A stretch of 64,000 bases of DNA. It comes from an uncultured Lachnospiraceae bacterium (GTDB lineage: Bacteria > Bacillota > Clostridia > Lachnospirales > Lachnospiraceae). Made by a program: the position numbers and the translations under genes. The notes below the pieces were generated by a model. It was not told where the DNA came from. It made no database searches and was given only the letters and a program-made list of their open reading frames with translations. Positions 34,626 to 42,923 of this stretch are shown piece after piece. Each line of letters begins with the position of its first letter. The first letter of the stretch is position 1. Location of the stretch: positions 1 to 64,000 of the forward strand of contig CANRIV010000009.1 of NCBI GenBank assembly GCA_947630805.1, in the 5' to 3' direction.

Positions 34626-35504
34626 TTATTTGCCAAGATTTTTCAATGTAAGACCTGTATTTGCCTTTAATACTTTGTCTAATGCCTTAGCAGCTTTTTT
34701 GTTCATCTTCTTGAATGCCTTCTTGTAGTTTGAAGTTTTCAGTTTGATGTTTACTTTTACTTTTCCTTTTTTTGCCTGAAGAACAACAGCACTTCCGGAT
34801 CTCTTAATTGTGCATTTGAATCCGCTCTGTTTTGCTGTAATTTTTCCACTTGTTTTTAAGAACTTATTCAGATTCTTAATATTTGTCTTTTTGTTCTTAA
34901 CAGCTTTCAGTTTACCGGAAAGACTGAAGTTTTTACATGTAATTTCTGTGCTGTATGTAGGATCTTCATCGCTGATTTTCTGATTAATCAGAGAATATCT
35001 GTATTCGGCATCAGGATCTGTCGTAACGCCAATTCTGTCTCCCATATCTCCACCGATACCAAAGTATACGGCATTTGCATCACATTTTGCTACAAATGTT
35101 TCTTTAAAGTTATAGGTTTCTCCTTTTCTCAACTGAATCCACTTACCATAAGCATAATTGTCGCCTGTAGCGATTTTAATTAATACCCACTTATTGCATA
35201 ATGTTGACTGCATTGTGAAAGAAAGTGTATATGTCTGACCTTTCTTTACATCTACTTTGCCATATCCCTGTGAGTTGTCCTGGAAAACCTGTCCACCCCA
35301 ACATCCGCCATATCCGAGCATTGTCAGTTTGGCCGTCCAGCCTGTTGCACTTTCCTGTGTAAGTGCTCCTTCAGCTCCTTCGTACCATCCAACGTTTGCG
35401 CCGAAGTAGCTTCCCCATGTAGCAGCAAAACATGATGTTGTCATAGCCATTGCAAGTGTAAGAGCCATAACTGCTGCTGCAATTTTCTTTGCCAATCTTC
35501 TCAT
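34626..35504 (-). CDS. Secreted carbohydrate-binding-like protein
   Basis: A 292-residue secreted protein with a signal peptide (about 1-28, ending CFAA) and a CBM-like jelly roll (about 29-195: SATGWTAKLTMLGYGG, GQTYTLSFTMQST). A Lys-rich C-terminal module follows that differs from the FnIII-like tails of its paralogues and has repeated helical KKA/KKAFKK segments. No catalytic motif. It belongs with the 28662 and 30056 products by N-terminal pattern and was probably closer to them before the IS insertion. AAGGAGG precedes the ATG. Confidence 0.73.
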   Translation of the reverse strand: MRRLAKKIAAAVMALTLAMAMTTSCFAATWGSYFGANVGWYEGAEGALTQESATGWTAKLTMLGYGGCWGGQVFQDNSQGYGKVDVKKGQTYTLSFTMQSTLCNKWVLIKIATGDNYAYGKWIQLRKGETYNFKETFVAKCDANAVYFGIGGDMGDRIGVTTDPDAEYRYSLINQKISDEDPTYSTEITCKNFSLSGKLKAVKNKKTNIKNLNKFLKTSGKITAKQSGFKCTIKRSGSAVVLQAKKGKVKVNIKLKTSNYKKAFKKMNKKAAKALDKVLKANTGLTLKNLGK

Positions 35505-35612
35505 GATTGTTCCTCCTTATAAATTTAATTTTTAATACAACCGCACTTTCCACACGTTAGAAAGCACCGACGTCTGTATTAGATGATGTGTTTTATCCAA
35601 CACCCTTTAACA

Positions 35613-36584
35613 TTATTCTATAACATGTATGGGTGTTCCTGCAAGCCATTTTTTTAAATTTTCCGAAACGATTTTAACCAGCCTTACTCTCGTTTCCAGA
35701 GGGGCCCAAGCCGCGTGAGGCGTAATGATAATATTTTTTGCCTTTAACAGAGGACAGTCAGGAAGCATCGGCTCGTGGTCGATTACATCCACCCCGGCTC
35801 CCGCAATCTGTTCTTCATTCAAAGCCCATACCAAATCCTGTTCATTTACCACACCGCCCCTTGATGTATTAATAAACAATGCGTTTCTTTTCATTTTTGC
35901 AAAAAATGTTCTGTCACACATTTTCTCGGAATCTTTATTCAATGGACAATGGATTGTCACAATATCAGAGTTCTTTAATATTGTATCAATATCTGCATAA
36001 GCTGCAAATACCTCGTTTTTTATTCCGGTGTTATCATTTTCCACGAAACTTCTGCTATAGGCTAAGACATTCATTCCAAATGCGTTTGCGATTCGGGCAA
36101 CTTTTTGCCCGATAGAGCCATACCCGATAATTCCTATGGTTTTACCATATAATTCTTTCATTTCCATAAATGGTGAAAATTTATCCGTATGGATCCATCC
36201 TTCCTGCTGAACAAATTCATTATATCTGGAAACTGTATTATAAAAATGGAGAATCAGCGCAAAGACATGCTGCGCTACAGCTTCCGTGGAATAATTTCCT
36301 GCATTGCAGACGGTAATATTATGTTCTCTTGTATACTCCAAATCAATATTGTTGTAGCCGGTGGCAAACAGTCCTATGTATTTTAAGTTGGGGGCGTGAC
36401 TTAAATTTTTTCTGTTCATAGGAGATTTATTACACAGCACCACCTCAGCTTCCTGAATACGCTCTGCCACCTGTTCATCTCTTGTAAACGGGTAGACAGT
36501 CACTTCTCCGTATGCCTCAAAAACAGAGAAATCAATATCGTTGTTCAAAGCCAATGTGTCTGCATCCAATATTACAATTTTCAT
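35613..36584 (-). CDS. D-isomer-specific 2-hydroxyacid dehydrogenase
   Basis: A 323-residue NAD-dependent reductase of 2-keto acids. The Rossmann motif is GIIGYGSIGQKVA; the catalytic Arg is in INTSRGGVVNE, the Glu in DVIDHEP and the His in TPHAAWA. It resembles glycerate/hydroxypyruvate reductases, but substrate choice cannot be read with confidence. ATG 36584 is preferred over a frame open ten codons upstream that would run into the repeat element. An AGGT before the ATG is a weak ribosome site. Confidence 0.88.
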   Translation of the reverse strand: MKIVILDADTLALNNDIDFSVFEAYGEVTVYPFTRDEQVAERIQEAEVVLCNKSPMNRKNLSHAPNLKYIGLFATGYNNIDLEYTREHNITVCNAGNYSTEAVAQHVFALILHFYNTVSRYNEFVQQEGWIHTDKFSPFMEMKELYGKTIGIIGYGSIGQKVARIANAFGMNVLAYSRSFVENDNTGIKNEVFAAYADIDTILKNSDIVTIHCPLNKDSEKMCDRTFFAKMKRNALFINTSRGGVVNEQDLVWALNEEQIAGAGVDVIDHEPMLPDCPLLKAKNIIITPHAAWAPLETRVRLVKIVSENLKKWLAGTPIHVIE

Positions 36585-36605
36585 ACTTTTACCTACTTTC
36601 TTTTC

Positions 36606-36651
36606 AATAACCAAGCGTCGAAAAATATGTCAACATCTTTTTCTTGTCGCT
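36606..36651. repeat. 46-bp direct repeat, copy 1
   Basis: Starts AATAACCAAGCGTCG and ends TTCTTGTCGCT; identical to 36747-36792. On the minus strand it contains TTGACA, the consensus -35 sequence, about 40 bases before the dehydrogenase start. Confidence 0.9.
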
Positions 36652-36687
36652 CTCTATTTTCACACTTGATATCTCTTCGCCTTGCCA

Positions 36688-36738
36688 GGGGGCAGAAAAA
36701 ATTTTTTCTTTTTCTGCCCCCTGTAGGGCTTCGCCCTA
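36688..36738. repeat. Two adjacent perfect hairpins in the repeat element
   Basis: GGGGGCAGAAAAA (36688-36700) with its complement at 36709-36721, then TAGGGC-TTC-GCCCTA (36724-36738). The first, with flanking A/T runs, could end transcription from efp. Confidence 0.85.
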
Positions 36739-36739
36739 T

Positions 36740-36807
36740 ATACAGAAATAACCAAGCGTCGAAAAATATGTCAACATCTTTTTCTTGTCGCTTGGTTATT
36801 TCTGTAT
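36740..36807. repeat. Direct repeat copy 2 inside a 19-bp perfect inverted repeat
   Basis: ATACAGAAATAACCAAGCG (36740-36758) and its exact complement (36789-36807) enclose the second copy of the 46-bp repeat (36747-36792). The whole 36606-36807 block lies between efp and the dehydrogenase and looks like a palindromic intergenic repeat or MITE-like unit. Confidence 0.85.
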
Positions 36808-36820
36808 GCAAGGCTCATGC

Positions 36821-37378
36821 CTAAACACGTTTTGAGTATTCGCCAGTTCGTGTATCAATAACGATAGTTTCTCCCTGTTCTACGAACAGTGGTACATAAA
36901 CGGTAGCTCCGGTCTCTACTACTGCCGGTTTTGTGGCATTCGTCGCTGTATTTCCCTTAAATCCCGGCTCAGTCTCTGTAATTACCAATTCTACAGTAAT
37001 TGGAGGCTCAATCGCAAATACCTCACCATTATGAGAACAAATCTTAACCGTTTCATTCTCTTTTATAAACTTCAGGGAATCTCCTACATTTTCTTTGCTG
37101 ATTGCAATCTGATCATAAGTCTCACCGTCCATGAAATAATATAAATCACCATCATTATATAAATACTGCATATCTTTTCTGTCAATATGTGCATTCTCAA
37201 ATTTTTCTGTTGGTCTGAAAGTAGTCTCTATCACACCGCCATTTTTAATATTTTTCAATTTTGTCCGGACAAACGCCGCACCTTTTCCCGGTTTTACATG
37301 TTGAAATTCTATAATCTGGCATACGTTGCCATCATACTCAATCGTAATTCCATTTTTAAAATCGCCCGCTGTTACCAT
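36821..37378 (-). CDS. efp: Translation elongation factor P
   Basis: A 185-residue factor that rescues ribosomes stalled at polyproline. It has the three OB-like domains of the family; the tip Lys of domain I is in [12 protein letters not shown] and the C-terminal block is [15 protein letters not shown] 37378 has AGGAGG 8 bases before it and matches the family start VTAGDFKNG; the frame is open 11 codons upstream. It has its own promoter inside the end of the aroD-aroK gene. Confidence 0.97.
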   Translation of the reverse strand: MVTAGDFKNGITIEYDGNVCQIIEFQHVKPGKGAAFVRTKLKNIKNGGVIETTFRPTEKFENAHIDRKDMQYLYNDGDLYYFMDGETYDQIAISKENVGDSLKFIKENETVKICSHNGEVFAIEPPITVELVITETEPGFKGNTATNATKPAVVETGATVYVPLFVEQGETIVIDTRTGEYSKRV

Positions 37379-37424
37379 AATTTTTCCTCCTAAAAGTTGA
37401 TCTGTATTCAATCACACTGCTCCT

Positions 37425-37453
37425 ATTATAAATTATATTCCTATGAATTTCAA
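37425..37453 (-). promoter_or_regulatory. Promoter of efp
   Basis: On the minus strand, -35 TTGAAA (37448-37453) and -10 TATAAT (37425-37430), gap 17 bp. The -35 overlaps the stop of the upstream gene. Confidence 0.65.
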
Positions 37454-38781
37454 CTGTTTTTCTCTGGGGAATGTGACGCCACAGGGATTGTGATGCAGCC
37501 CTCCTGCTCCAGCCGGTTTAGTATTTCATAACAAGTTAAAACTCTGTCATTTTTGTCAACGTTCACTTGAAAATCTGCCACAGCCTGATAGCGTGGCTCC
37601 CGCTCTGCCATAAGTTCTTTGACATGCTTCAGACTCATGTCTTGATTCAGAATTGGTCTGTGCGTATGGTCCTTTACCCGGTCAAAAATAGTTTCCGGAG
37701 ATGCTGTCAATAAAACAATTTTTCCACTGTTTTTTAAAATTTTCACATTTTCATCTTTTAATACAGCTCCCCCGCCACAGGAAATGATATAGCCCTCTTT
37801 TTCTGTGATTTTTCGAATGGACTCTGTCTCCAGATTCCTAAAATATGCTTCGCCATATTTTTCAAATATCTGACTGATTTCCATGCCTGCCTGTTCCACA
37901 ATATATTTATCTACATCTATTTCTTGAAATCCCGTAATGAGAGACAAAGCTTTAGAAATTGTAGTCTTTCCGGTCCCCATAAATCCAATCAACGAAATAT
38001 TTCCGTGAAGGAGACAGCCTTCATTAATCTTTAAAAGATGTCTCACAATCTGCAACGGAGGTTGTCCGGGTGCGGAGGCTTTTAAGCCGGCAGCAAATGT
38101 CAGCACGGATTTTGTCTCTCCGGGGCTGACGCGCGTTACCGCCCCAAGTTCTCCCATCGCCATAGTAATTATCGGTACTTTTAAAAGTTTGTCCGCCTCT
38201 TTTGATGCGCTTATGAGCATGCTGACATCCTCTTTTGTTTGTGGCATTACCGCAATTTTACAGACATCAGCTCCTAAATTTTCCATTGTGCGCAGAATAT
38301 GAATAATTTCTTGCTTTTCGGGTGTCCGGTCAAAATAATGATTCGATCCGATAACCCTCATACCTTCTTTATGTATATCAGCAATCAAAGTTTTTGCCTG
38401 TTCCTGATTTCCATATGCTTCTATATCAATAAATTCTAAATTGGAAGTATTACCATTTTTTGCCACAATCCGGCAATAATCAGCATACTTTTCCCAATCA
38501 TCGCAGCCTTCTCCACCTTCTTTTTTGCTTCTATATGTAAATATCCATGGTATGTTTTTCAACTTACAATTCAGAGCATCTATCATTTCTGCCATTTCTT
38601 CCCGGTTCCGCTCTTTTTTCATAATAAAATCATCAGCTCGCCACTCTACAATGTCCGGCTTTTTATCATACGCCCACTCTGCCTGCATCAGTATCTCATC
38701 ACGTTCTTTTCCCATAATAGGAATACAGACTTTCGCCCGCCCGCCGGTTAATATCATATTTTTACACTGTAACTTCTTCAT
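37450..38781 (-). CDS. Bifunctional 3-dehydroquinate dehydratase (type I) / shikimate kinase
   Basis: A fusion of two shikimate-pathway enzymes in 443 residues. Residues about 8-250 are a type I dehydroquinase with general-base His148 (GSNHYF) and Schiff-base Lys175 (CKIAVMPQ). Residues about 258-430 are shikimate kinase (AroK) with Walker A GFMGTGKTT (266-274), DVDKYI, the FRNLE Arg and CGGGAV. Steps 3 and 5 of the pathway are thus in one chain, while step 4 (aroE) is encoded divergently next door. It has a strong promoter and AGGAGG before the ATG. Confidence 0.94.
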   Translation of the reverse strand: MKKLQCKNMILTGGRAKVCIPIMGKERDEILMQAEWAYDKKPDIVEWRADDFIMKKERNREEMAEMIDALNCKLKNIPWIFTYRSKKEGGEGCDDWEKYADYCRIVAKNGNTSNLEFIDIEAYGNQEQAKTLIADIHKEGMRVIGSNHYFDRTPEKQEIIHILRTMENLGADVCKIAVMPQTKEDVSMLISASKEADKLLKVPIITMAMGELGAVTRVSPGETKSVLTFAAGLKASAPGQPPLQIVRHLLKINEGCLLHGNISLIGFMGTGKTTISKALSLITGFQEIDVDKYIVEQAGMEISQIFEKYGEAYFRNLETESIRKITEKEGYIISCGGGAVLKDENVKILKNSGKIVLLTASPETIFDRVKDHTHRPILNQDMSLKHVKELMAEREPRYQAVADFQVNVDKNDRVLTCYEILNRLEQEGCITIPVASHSPEKNS

Positions 38782-38806
38782 AAGTACCTCCTATGCGAAT
38801 AAATAA

Positions 38807-38835
38807 AGTATAATTTAGGGAAAGTTTTTCGTCAA
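38807..38835 (-). promoter_or_regulatory. Promoter of the aroD-aroK fusion
   Basis: On the minus strand, -35 TTGACG (38830-38835) and -10 TATACT (38807-38812), gap 17 bp. Its -35 is only 8 bp from the -35 of the divergent aroE promoter. Confidence 0.7.
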
Positions 38836-38843
38836 TGCGCAGG

Positions 38844-38872
38844 TTTACTTTTTTCTGAAAAACTCTTATACT
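38844..38872 (+). promoter_or_regulatory. Promoter of aroE
   Basis: -35 TTTACT (38844-38849) and -10 TATACT (38867-38872), gap 17 bp, 33 bases before the aroE start and back to back with the aroD-aroK promoter. Confidence 0.65.
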
Positions 38873-38905
38873 GAATTTAATGAAAAAGAATGGAGAAAAA
38901 AGAAG

Positions 38906-39775
38906 ATGGAGCAAATTCATAAAATTACGGGACACACAAAACTGACCGGACTCCTCGGAAGCCCGGTCGCCCACAGTAAATCACCTCTGATGCACAATGA
39001 AGCCTTTCAGCTGCTGCATCTGGACTACGTATATTTATGCTTTGATGTCACGGAAAAAAATCTGAAAACAGCTTATGAGGGTCTGAAAAAAATAAATATC
39101 GCCGGCTTTAACTGCACTATGCCGGATAAAACTTTGATGTGCCAGCTGGTGGACGATTTATCTCCCGCCGCCCGGATGATTGGCGCTGTAAATACCGTTG
39201 TCAATGACAATGGACGATTCATCGGCCACAATACAGACGGCATCGGATATATGCGCTCTGTCAAGGATGCCGGATTTGATATTTGTGGAGAAACTATGAC
39301 ACTGCTGGGCTCTGGTGGTGCTGCTTCCTCTATATTAGTGCAGGCCGCACTGGACGATGTAGCAAAAATTAATGTTTTCAGTATTCGGGATAAATTTTGG
39401 GATAATGCGCAGCGTATGACAGACAGGGTAAATCAAAATACAAATTGTCAGGTCACTTTATATGAGCTTGGAAATGACGACACCTTGGGAGCTGCTATTG
39501 AAGAGAGCAAAATTCTTACAAATGCCACCCCGGTAGGCATGGCTCCTAATACAGATTCCTGCCTTATCCATGACGCATCTATGCTGCGAGAAGATTTGAT
39601 TGTATCTGATATTATATATAATCCACAACAGACAAAACTTTTGTCTATGGCAAAAGAACAGGGCTGTCCCGTTTTTAACGGAATGTATATGCTGCTGTAT
39701 CAGGGTGCAGAATCATTTAAAATATGGACGGGAAAGGAAATGCCTGTAGATATAATAAAAGAGAAATACTTTTAA
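38906..39775 (+). CDS. aroE: Shikimate dehydrogenase
   Basis: Reduces 3-dehydroshikimate to shikimate with NADPH; 289 residues. The substrate-binding N-terminal domain shows GSPVAHSKSPLMHN and the catalytic Lys in NCTMPDKT; the nucleotide domain has GSGGAASSI. In most AroE proteins the catalytic-Lys segment reads NVTxPxK, so NCTMPDK is a mild variant. It is divergent from aroD-aroK and its stop codon overlaps the stop of the convergent yqeG-like gene by 4 bp. Confidence 0.95.
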   Translation: MEQIHKITGHTKLTGLLGSPVAHSKSPLMHNEAFQLLHLDYVYLCFDVTEKNLKTAYEGLKKINIAGFNCTMPDKTLMCQLVDDLSPAARMIGAVNTVVNDNGRFIGHNTDGIGYMRSVKDAGFDICGETMTLLGSGGAASSILVQAALDDVAKINVFSIRDKFWDNAQRMTDRVNQNTNCQVTLYELGNDDTLGAAIEESKILTNATPVGMAPNTDSCLIHDASMLREDLIVSDIIYNPQQTKLLSMAKEQGCPVFNGMYMLLYQGAESFKIWTGKEMPVDIIKEKYF

Positions 39776-39787
39776 GTATTTCTCTTT
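39758..39787. terminator. Bidirectional terminator inside two overlapping gene ends
   Basis: A perfect 12-bp stem, AAAGAGAAATAC with GTATTTCTCTTT, loop TTTTAA. It lies within the last codons of both aroE and the convergent gene, so it serves both. Confidence 0.75.
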
Positions 39788-40278
39788 AACTTTTTTCTCC
39801 AACGCCAGAGAATAAATTTTTCAGGAATTCTTTTCAGAACAATCTGGATTTCCTCTTTCTTATCAATCTGCTTTACCATAATTGTCTGAATACCGATGCG
39901 GTTGGCTCCCCAGATATCTGTAAATATCTGGTCTCCGATAAATAATGTGGAATTTTCATCGGTCCCCATAAGCTCCATCGCTTTTTTATAATTTTTCATT
40001 GACGGTTTATGCGCATTATATATGTATTTTGATTGTACTGCATTGGCAAAAGGCGCCACTCTTGGCTCCTGATTGTTTGATATCAGACAGGTATCGATTC
40101 CCATTGCATGAAGTTTCTGAAATAGTTTCGTTGCATGTTCATCAGCGGGAGCGCCGTGTGGTACCAGAGTGTTATCGATATCTGAGATAATACCTCTGAT
40201 TCCCTGCCGGTAATATATTTCAAAATCAATCTCATCTACAGACTCCAGATATTTATCCGGGTAAAATTTCTCTAACAT
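39772..40278 (-). CDS. YqeG-family HAD IIIA phosphatase
   Basis: A 168-residue HAD-superfamily hydrolase. Motif I is SDIDNTLVPHG (nucleophile Asp33, acid Asp35), motif II is CLISNN, and motif III is FIGDQIFTDIWGANR. The YqeG family resembles mitochondrial PGP phosphatase and is found near aroE and ribosome-assembly genes in Firmicutes. Its physiological substrate here is not known. Confidence 0.88.
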   Translation of the reverse strand: MLEKFYPDKYLESVDEIDFEIYYRQGIRGIISDIDNTLVPHGAPADEHATKLFQKLHAMGIDTCLISNNQEPRVAPFANAVQSKYIYNAHKPSMKNYKKAMELMGTDENSTLFIGDQIFTDIWGANRIGIQTIMVKQIDKKEEIQIVLKRIPEKFILWRWRKKLKRNT

Positions 40279-40382
40279 ATCTATCTCCTATAGCTTCCAT
40301 TAAAAATGTCCGGGCGTTTTAATAGAAACAAAAGCCAAAATGGAACGTTTCTTACAGCCTTTCTCCGGAATACTGCCTATAT

Positions 40383-40832
40383 TTATTTCAGTAGTTTCGC
40401 CAGTTCTTCCATAAATGTGCTGACATCTTTAAATTCTCTATAGACAGATGCAAATCTTACATAGGCTACCTGATCCAGTTTTTTCAGACGTTCCATAACC
40501 AGCTCTCCAATCACCGTGCTGGATATCTCTTTCTGTTCCATATTAAATACCGCATTTTCAATATCTTCTACAGCAGCATTAATCTGTTCATAGGAAACGG
40601 GACGTTTATGACAGGAGCGCAGAATACCTCCCTCAATTTTTCCCCGGTCATACGGCTCTCTGATATTATCCTTTTTTATAACAATCAGTGGTATCGTCTC
40701 GACCTTTTCATAGGTGGTAAAACGCTTCTGGCATTTTCCACACTGGCGCCTTCTTCTTATGGCATTATTTTCTTCTGCCGGTCTCGAATCAATAACTTTT
40801 GTATTTTCTTCTCCACAATAAGGACATTTCAT
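40383..40832 (-). CDS. nrdR: Transcriptional repressor NrdR
   Basis: An ATP-cone repressor of ribonucleotide reductase genes, 149 residues. The zinc ribbon has CPYC at 3-6 and CGKC near 31, followed by the RRRRQC patch; the ATP-cone starts near IVIKKDNIREPYDRGKI. ATG 40832 has GGAGG 7 bases upstream and is the family start; the frame is open five more codons. No nrd operon or NrdR box is seen in this window. Confidence 0.96.
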   Translation of the reverse strand: MKCPYCGEENTKVIDSRPAEENNAIRRRRQCGKCQKRFTTYEKVETIPLIVIKKDNIREPYDRGKIEGGILRSCHKRPVSYEQINAAVEDIENAVFNMEQKEISSTVIGELVMERLKKLDQVAYVRFASVYREFKDVSTFMEELAKLLK

Positions 40833-40954
40833 TGGCTTTCCTCCCAAATCTGCTTTTGGTTATCCATACGGACAAGTTCACATAACGTGATTATATGAAA
40901 TATTTATATTTTGGTCAAGCCGTTTTCCTTCCACACACCCGGCAAAAATCTATA

Positions 40955-41215
40955 TTATATACTAACTTTTCTCTTTACCTCACTTTCGTTGACATTGACT
41001 AAAATGATATCCGGCCCAATCTGTACAATACATTGAAACGGAATCACATATTCATAATCACTGCATACGAGACCACACCATTTTCCCGGTCCGGGAACAA
41101 TAATTGCCTCAATACATCCGGTGCACAAATCAAATTCAATATCGCGGGCGCATCCCAAAATTTTACAGGAACAGCTGTTAATAACTTCTTTTCGTTTTAA
41201 CTCTTCAATTCGCAT
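40955..41215 (-). CDS. YlmC/YmxH-family sporulation-linked PRC-barrel protein
   Basis: An 86-residue protein of the YlmC/YmxH family, a small PRC-barrel fold. It begins MRIEELKRKEVINS and has GCARDIEFD followed by IVPGP, typical of the family. In Clostridia it usually lies beside sigG or in sporulation regions, as here, 57 bp after sigG. Exact role unknown. Confidence 0.85.
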   Translation of the reverse strand: MRIEELKRKEVINSCSCKILGCARDIEFDLCTGCIEAIIVPGPGKWCGLVCSDYEYVIPFQCIVQIGPDIILVNVNESEVKRKVSI

Positions 41216-41272
41216 AATAAACCGTTTTTTATTATATTATTCCAACTGTCGTCCTCTGTTTCCATTCCCACT

Positions 41273-42052
41273 TTATTCTTTCATATAATTTTTCATACTT
41301 TTGAGTGCATTTTTTTCCAGACGACTGACCTGTGCCTGAGAAATTCCAATCTCTTCTGCAATCTCCATCTGAGTCTTTCCGTTAAAAAACCGCATATCAA
41401 TAATGCGGCGCTCTCTGCTGGAAAGTCCGTCTAAGGCTTCATTGAGTACGATATTCTCCACCCATCGTTCTTCTTTATTTTTTTTATCACTAATTTGGTC
41501 CATGACAAACAAGGTGTCCCCACCCTGGTCATACACCGGGTCATACAGAGACACCGGACTCTGTATGGCATCCAGAGCATAGACAACCTCTTCCGGCTCC
41601 ACTCCTATCTTTTCGGCGATTTCATTGACGGTTGGCTCCCTGTTAGATGTTTTCATGATATTTTCCTTACAATATATTGCTTTATATGCAATATCTTTTA
41701 TGGAACGACTTACCCGTATGGCAGCGTTATCTCTCAGAAATCTTTTCAATTCTCCCGAAATCATCGGCACTGCATAAGTAGAAAATTTTACATTTAATGT
41801 ATCGTCAAAATTATCTACCGCTTTAATCAGACCAATACACCCAATCTGAAACAAATCATCTACATTCTCATTACTGTTAGAAAATCTCTGGAGAATACTG
41901 AGTACCAATCTAAGATTACCTCTGATATATTTTTCCCGCGCCTCTTTATTTCCTTTTTTTATCTCCTGAAATAATTCTTTTTTTTCCTCCTCAGTCAGTA
42001 AGGGCAGTTTCGCCGTATTTACTCCACATATCTCAACTTTAAAAAGAGCCAT
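41273..42052 (-). CDS. sigG: Forespore sigma factor G
   Basis: The late forespore-specific sigma factor, 259 residues. The N-terminal KVEICGVNTAKLP is a SigG fingerprint. Region 2 contains NLRLVLSILQRF, DDLFQIGCIGLIKA and TYAVPMI; region 4 has the ISQAQVSRLE helix. ATG 42052 is chosen because the family motif follows directly and GGGGG lies before it; the frame is open seven codons upstream. It is downstream of sigE in the same order as in Bacillus. Confidence 0.97.
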   Translation of the reverse strand: MALFKVEICGVNTAKLPLLTEEEKKELFQEIKKGNKEAREKYIRGNLRLVLSILQRFSNSNENVDDLFQIGCIGLIKAVDNFDDTLNVKFSTYAVPMISGELKRFLRDNAAIRVSRSIKDIAYKAIYCKENIMKTSNREPTVNEIAEKIGVEPEEVVYALDAIQSPVSLYDPVYDQGGDTLFVMDQISDKKNKEERWVENIVLNEALDGLSSRERRIIDMRFFNGKTQMEIAEEIGISQAQVSRLEKNALKSMKNYMKE

Positions 42053-42148
42053 AAATCCCCCATTATACACCACTTATACTGAGTGAAAATGCTGTGCAGT
42101 ATTCCACCTGTGTATATAATTTCCACATTTCTGACTCTTTATTCCTGA

Positions 42149-42889
42149 TTATTCAAATTTTACAATTTCACGTTTTAACCGCTTGATAATCTTTTTCTCT
42201 AAGCGGGATATGTAAGACTGCGATATCCCCAGAGTATCTGCTACTTCTTTCTGCGTCATCTCTTCCCCTTCCCGTTGATTCAGACCATAACGCATTTCCA
42301 CAATAATCTTTTCCCTCTGATTTAATTTTTCAATCGCTTTATACAATAGTTTTTTTTCTACTTCTGACTCAATTTCTTTGGATATTACATCTTCTTCCGT
42401 ACCTAAAATATCTGATAACAGCAATTCATTTCCATCCCAATCCACATTGAGTGGCTCATCAATCGACACTTCCAGTTTTGTCTTATTATTTTTTCTCAGA
42501 TACATTAAAATTTCATTTTCAATACAACGGGAAGCATATGTGGCAAGCTTAATATTTTTTTTTGGATTAAAGGTATTAATTCCTTTGATTAATCCTATTG
42601 TCCCTATAGAAATTAAATCTTCAACGCCTACCCCGGTATTATCAAATTTTTTTGCTATGTACACTACCAGTCTTAAATTATGCTCAATCAGGATTGCTCT
42701 TGCCTCTTTATCCTGCTCATTGACAAGACGGCTAATGCAATCCGCTTCCTCCTGACTCTCGAGCGGGGGAGGAAGAACGTCATTTCCTCCGATATAGTGA
42801 AGGTCTCCTCCATTTTGCAATAAAAGCCCTTTAAAAATGGAGTGTCTTACCCACTCCAGTGTCCTTGTTTTCATCGTTTTAATTATCAT
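42149..42889 (-). CDS. sigE: Mother-cell sigma factor E precursor (pro-SigE)
   Basis: The early mother-cell sigma factor, 246 residues, made as an inactive precursor. The N-terminal pro-segment precedes the highly conserved [14 protein letters not shown] (about 31-44), the cleavage region recognised by SpoIIGA. Region 2 contains [12 protein letters not shown] and [14 protein letters not shown]; region 4 ends with [12 protein letters not shown]. It starts 34 bp after spoIIGA, so protease and substrate are co-transcribed. Confidence 0.97.
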   Translation of the reverse strand: MIIKTMKTRTLEWVRHSIFKGLLLQNGGDLHYIGGNDVLPPPLESQEEADCISRLVNEQDKEARAILIEHNLRLVVYIAKKFDNTGVGVEDLISIGTIGLIKGINTFNPKKNIKLATYASRCIENEILMYLRKNNKTKLEVSIDEPLNVDWDGNELLLSDILGTEEDVISKEIESEVEKKLLYKAIEKLNQREKIIVEMRYGLNQREGEEMTQKEVADTLGISQSYISRLEKKIIKRLKREIVKFE

Positions 42890-42923
42890 TTATTTTCCTT
42901 GCAATGTATTTTGTACAAATACA

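Noticed and set aside
36606..36792. Two direct repeats as a minimal CRISPR array
   Set aside because: Only two copies exist, the spacer is 95 bases and hairpin-rich, and no cas gene is nearby.
36593..36811. An open frame of 72 codons on the minus strand in the efp-dehydrogenase gap
   Set aside because: It is formed by the two direct repeats and their hairpins, repeats its own sequence (QEKDVDIFFDAWL twice) and lacks a ribosome site.
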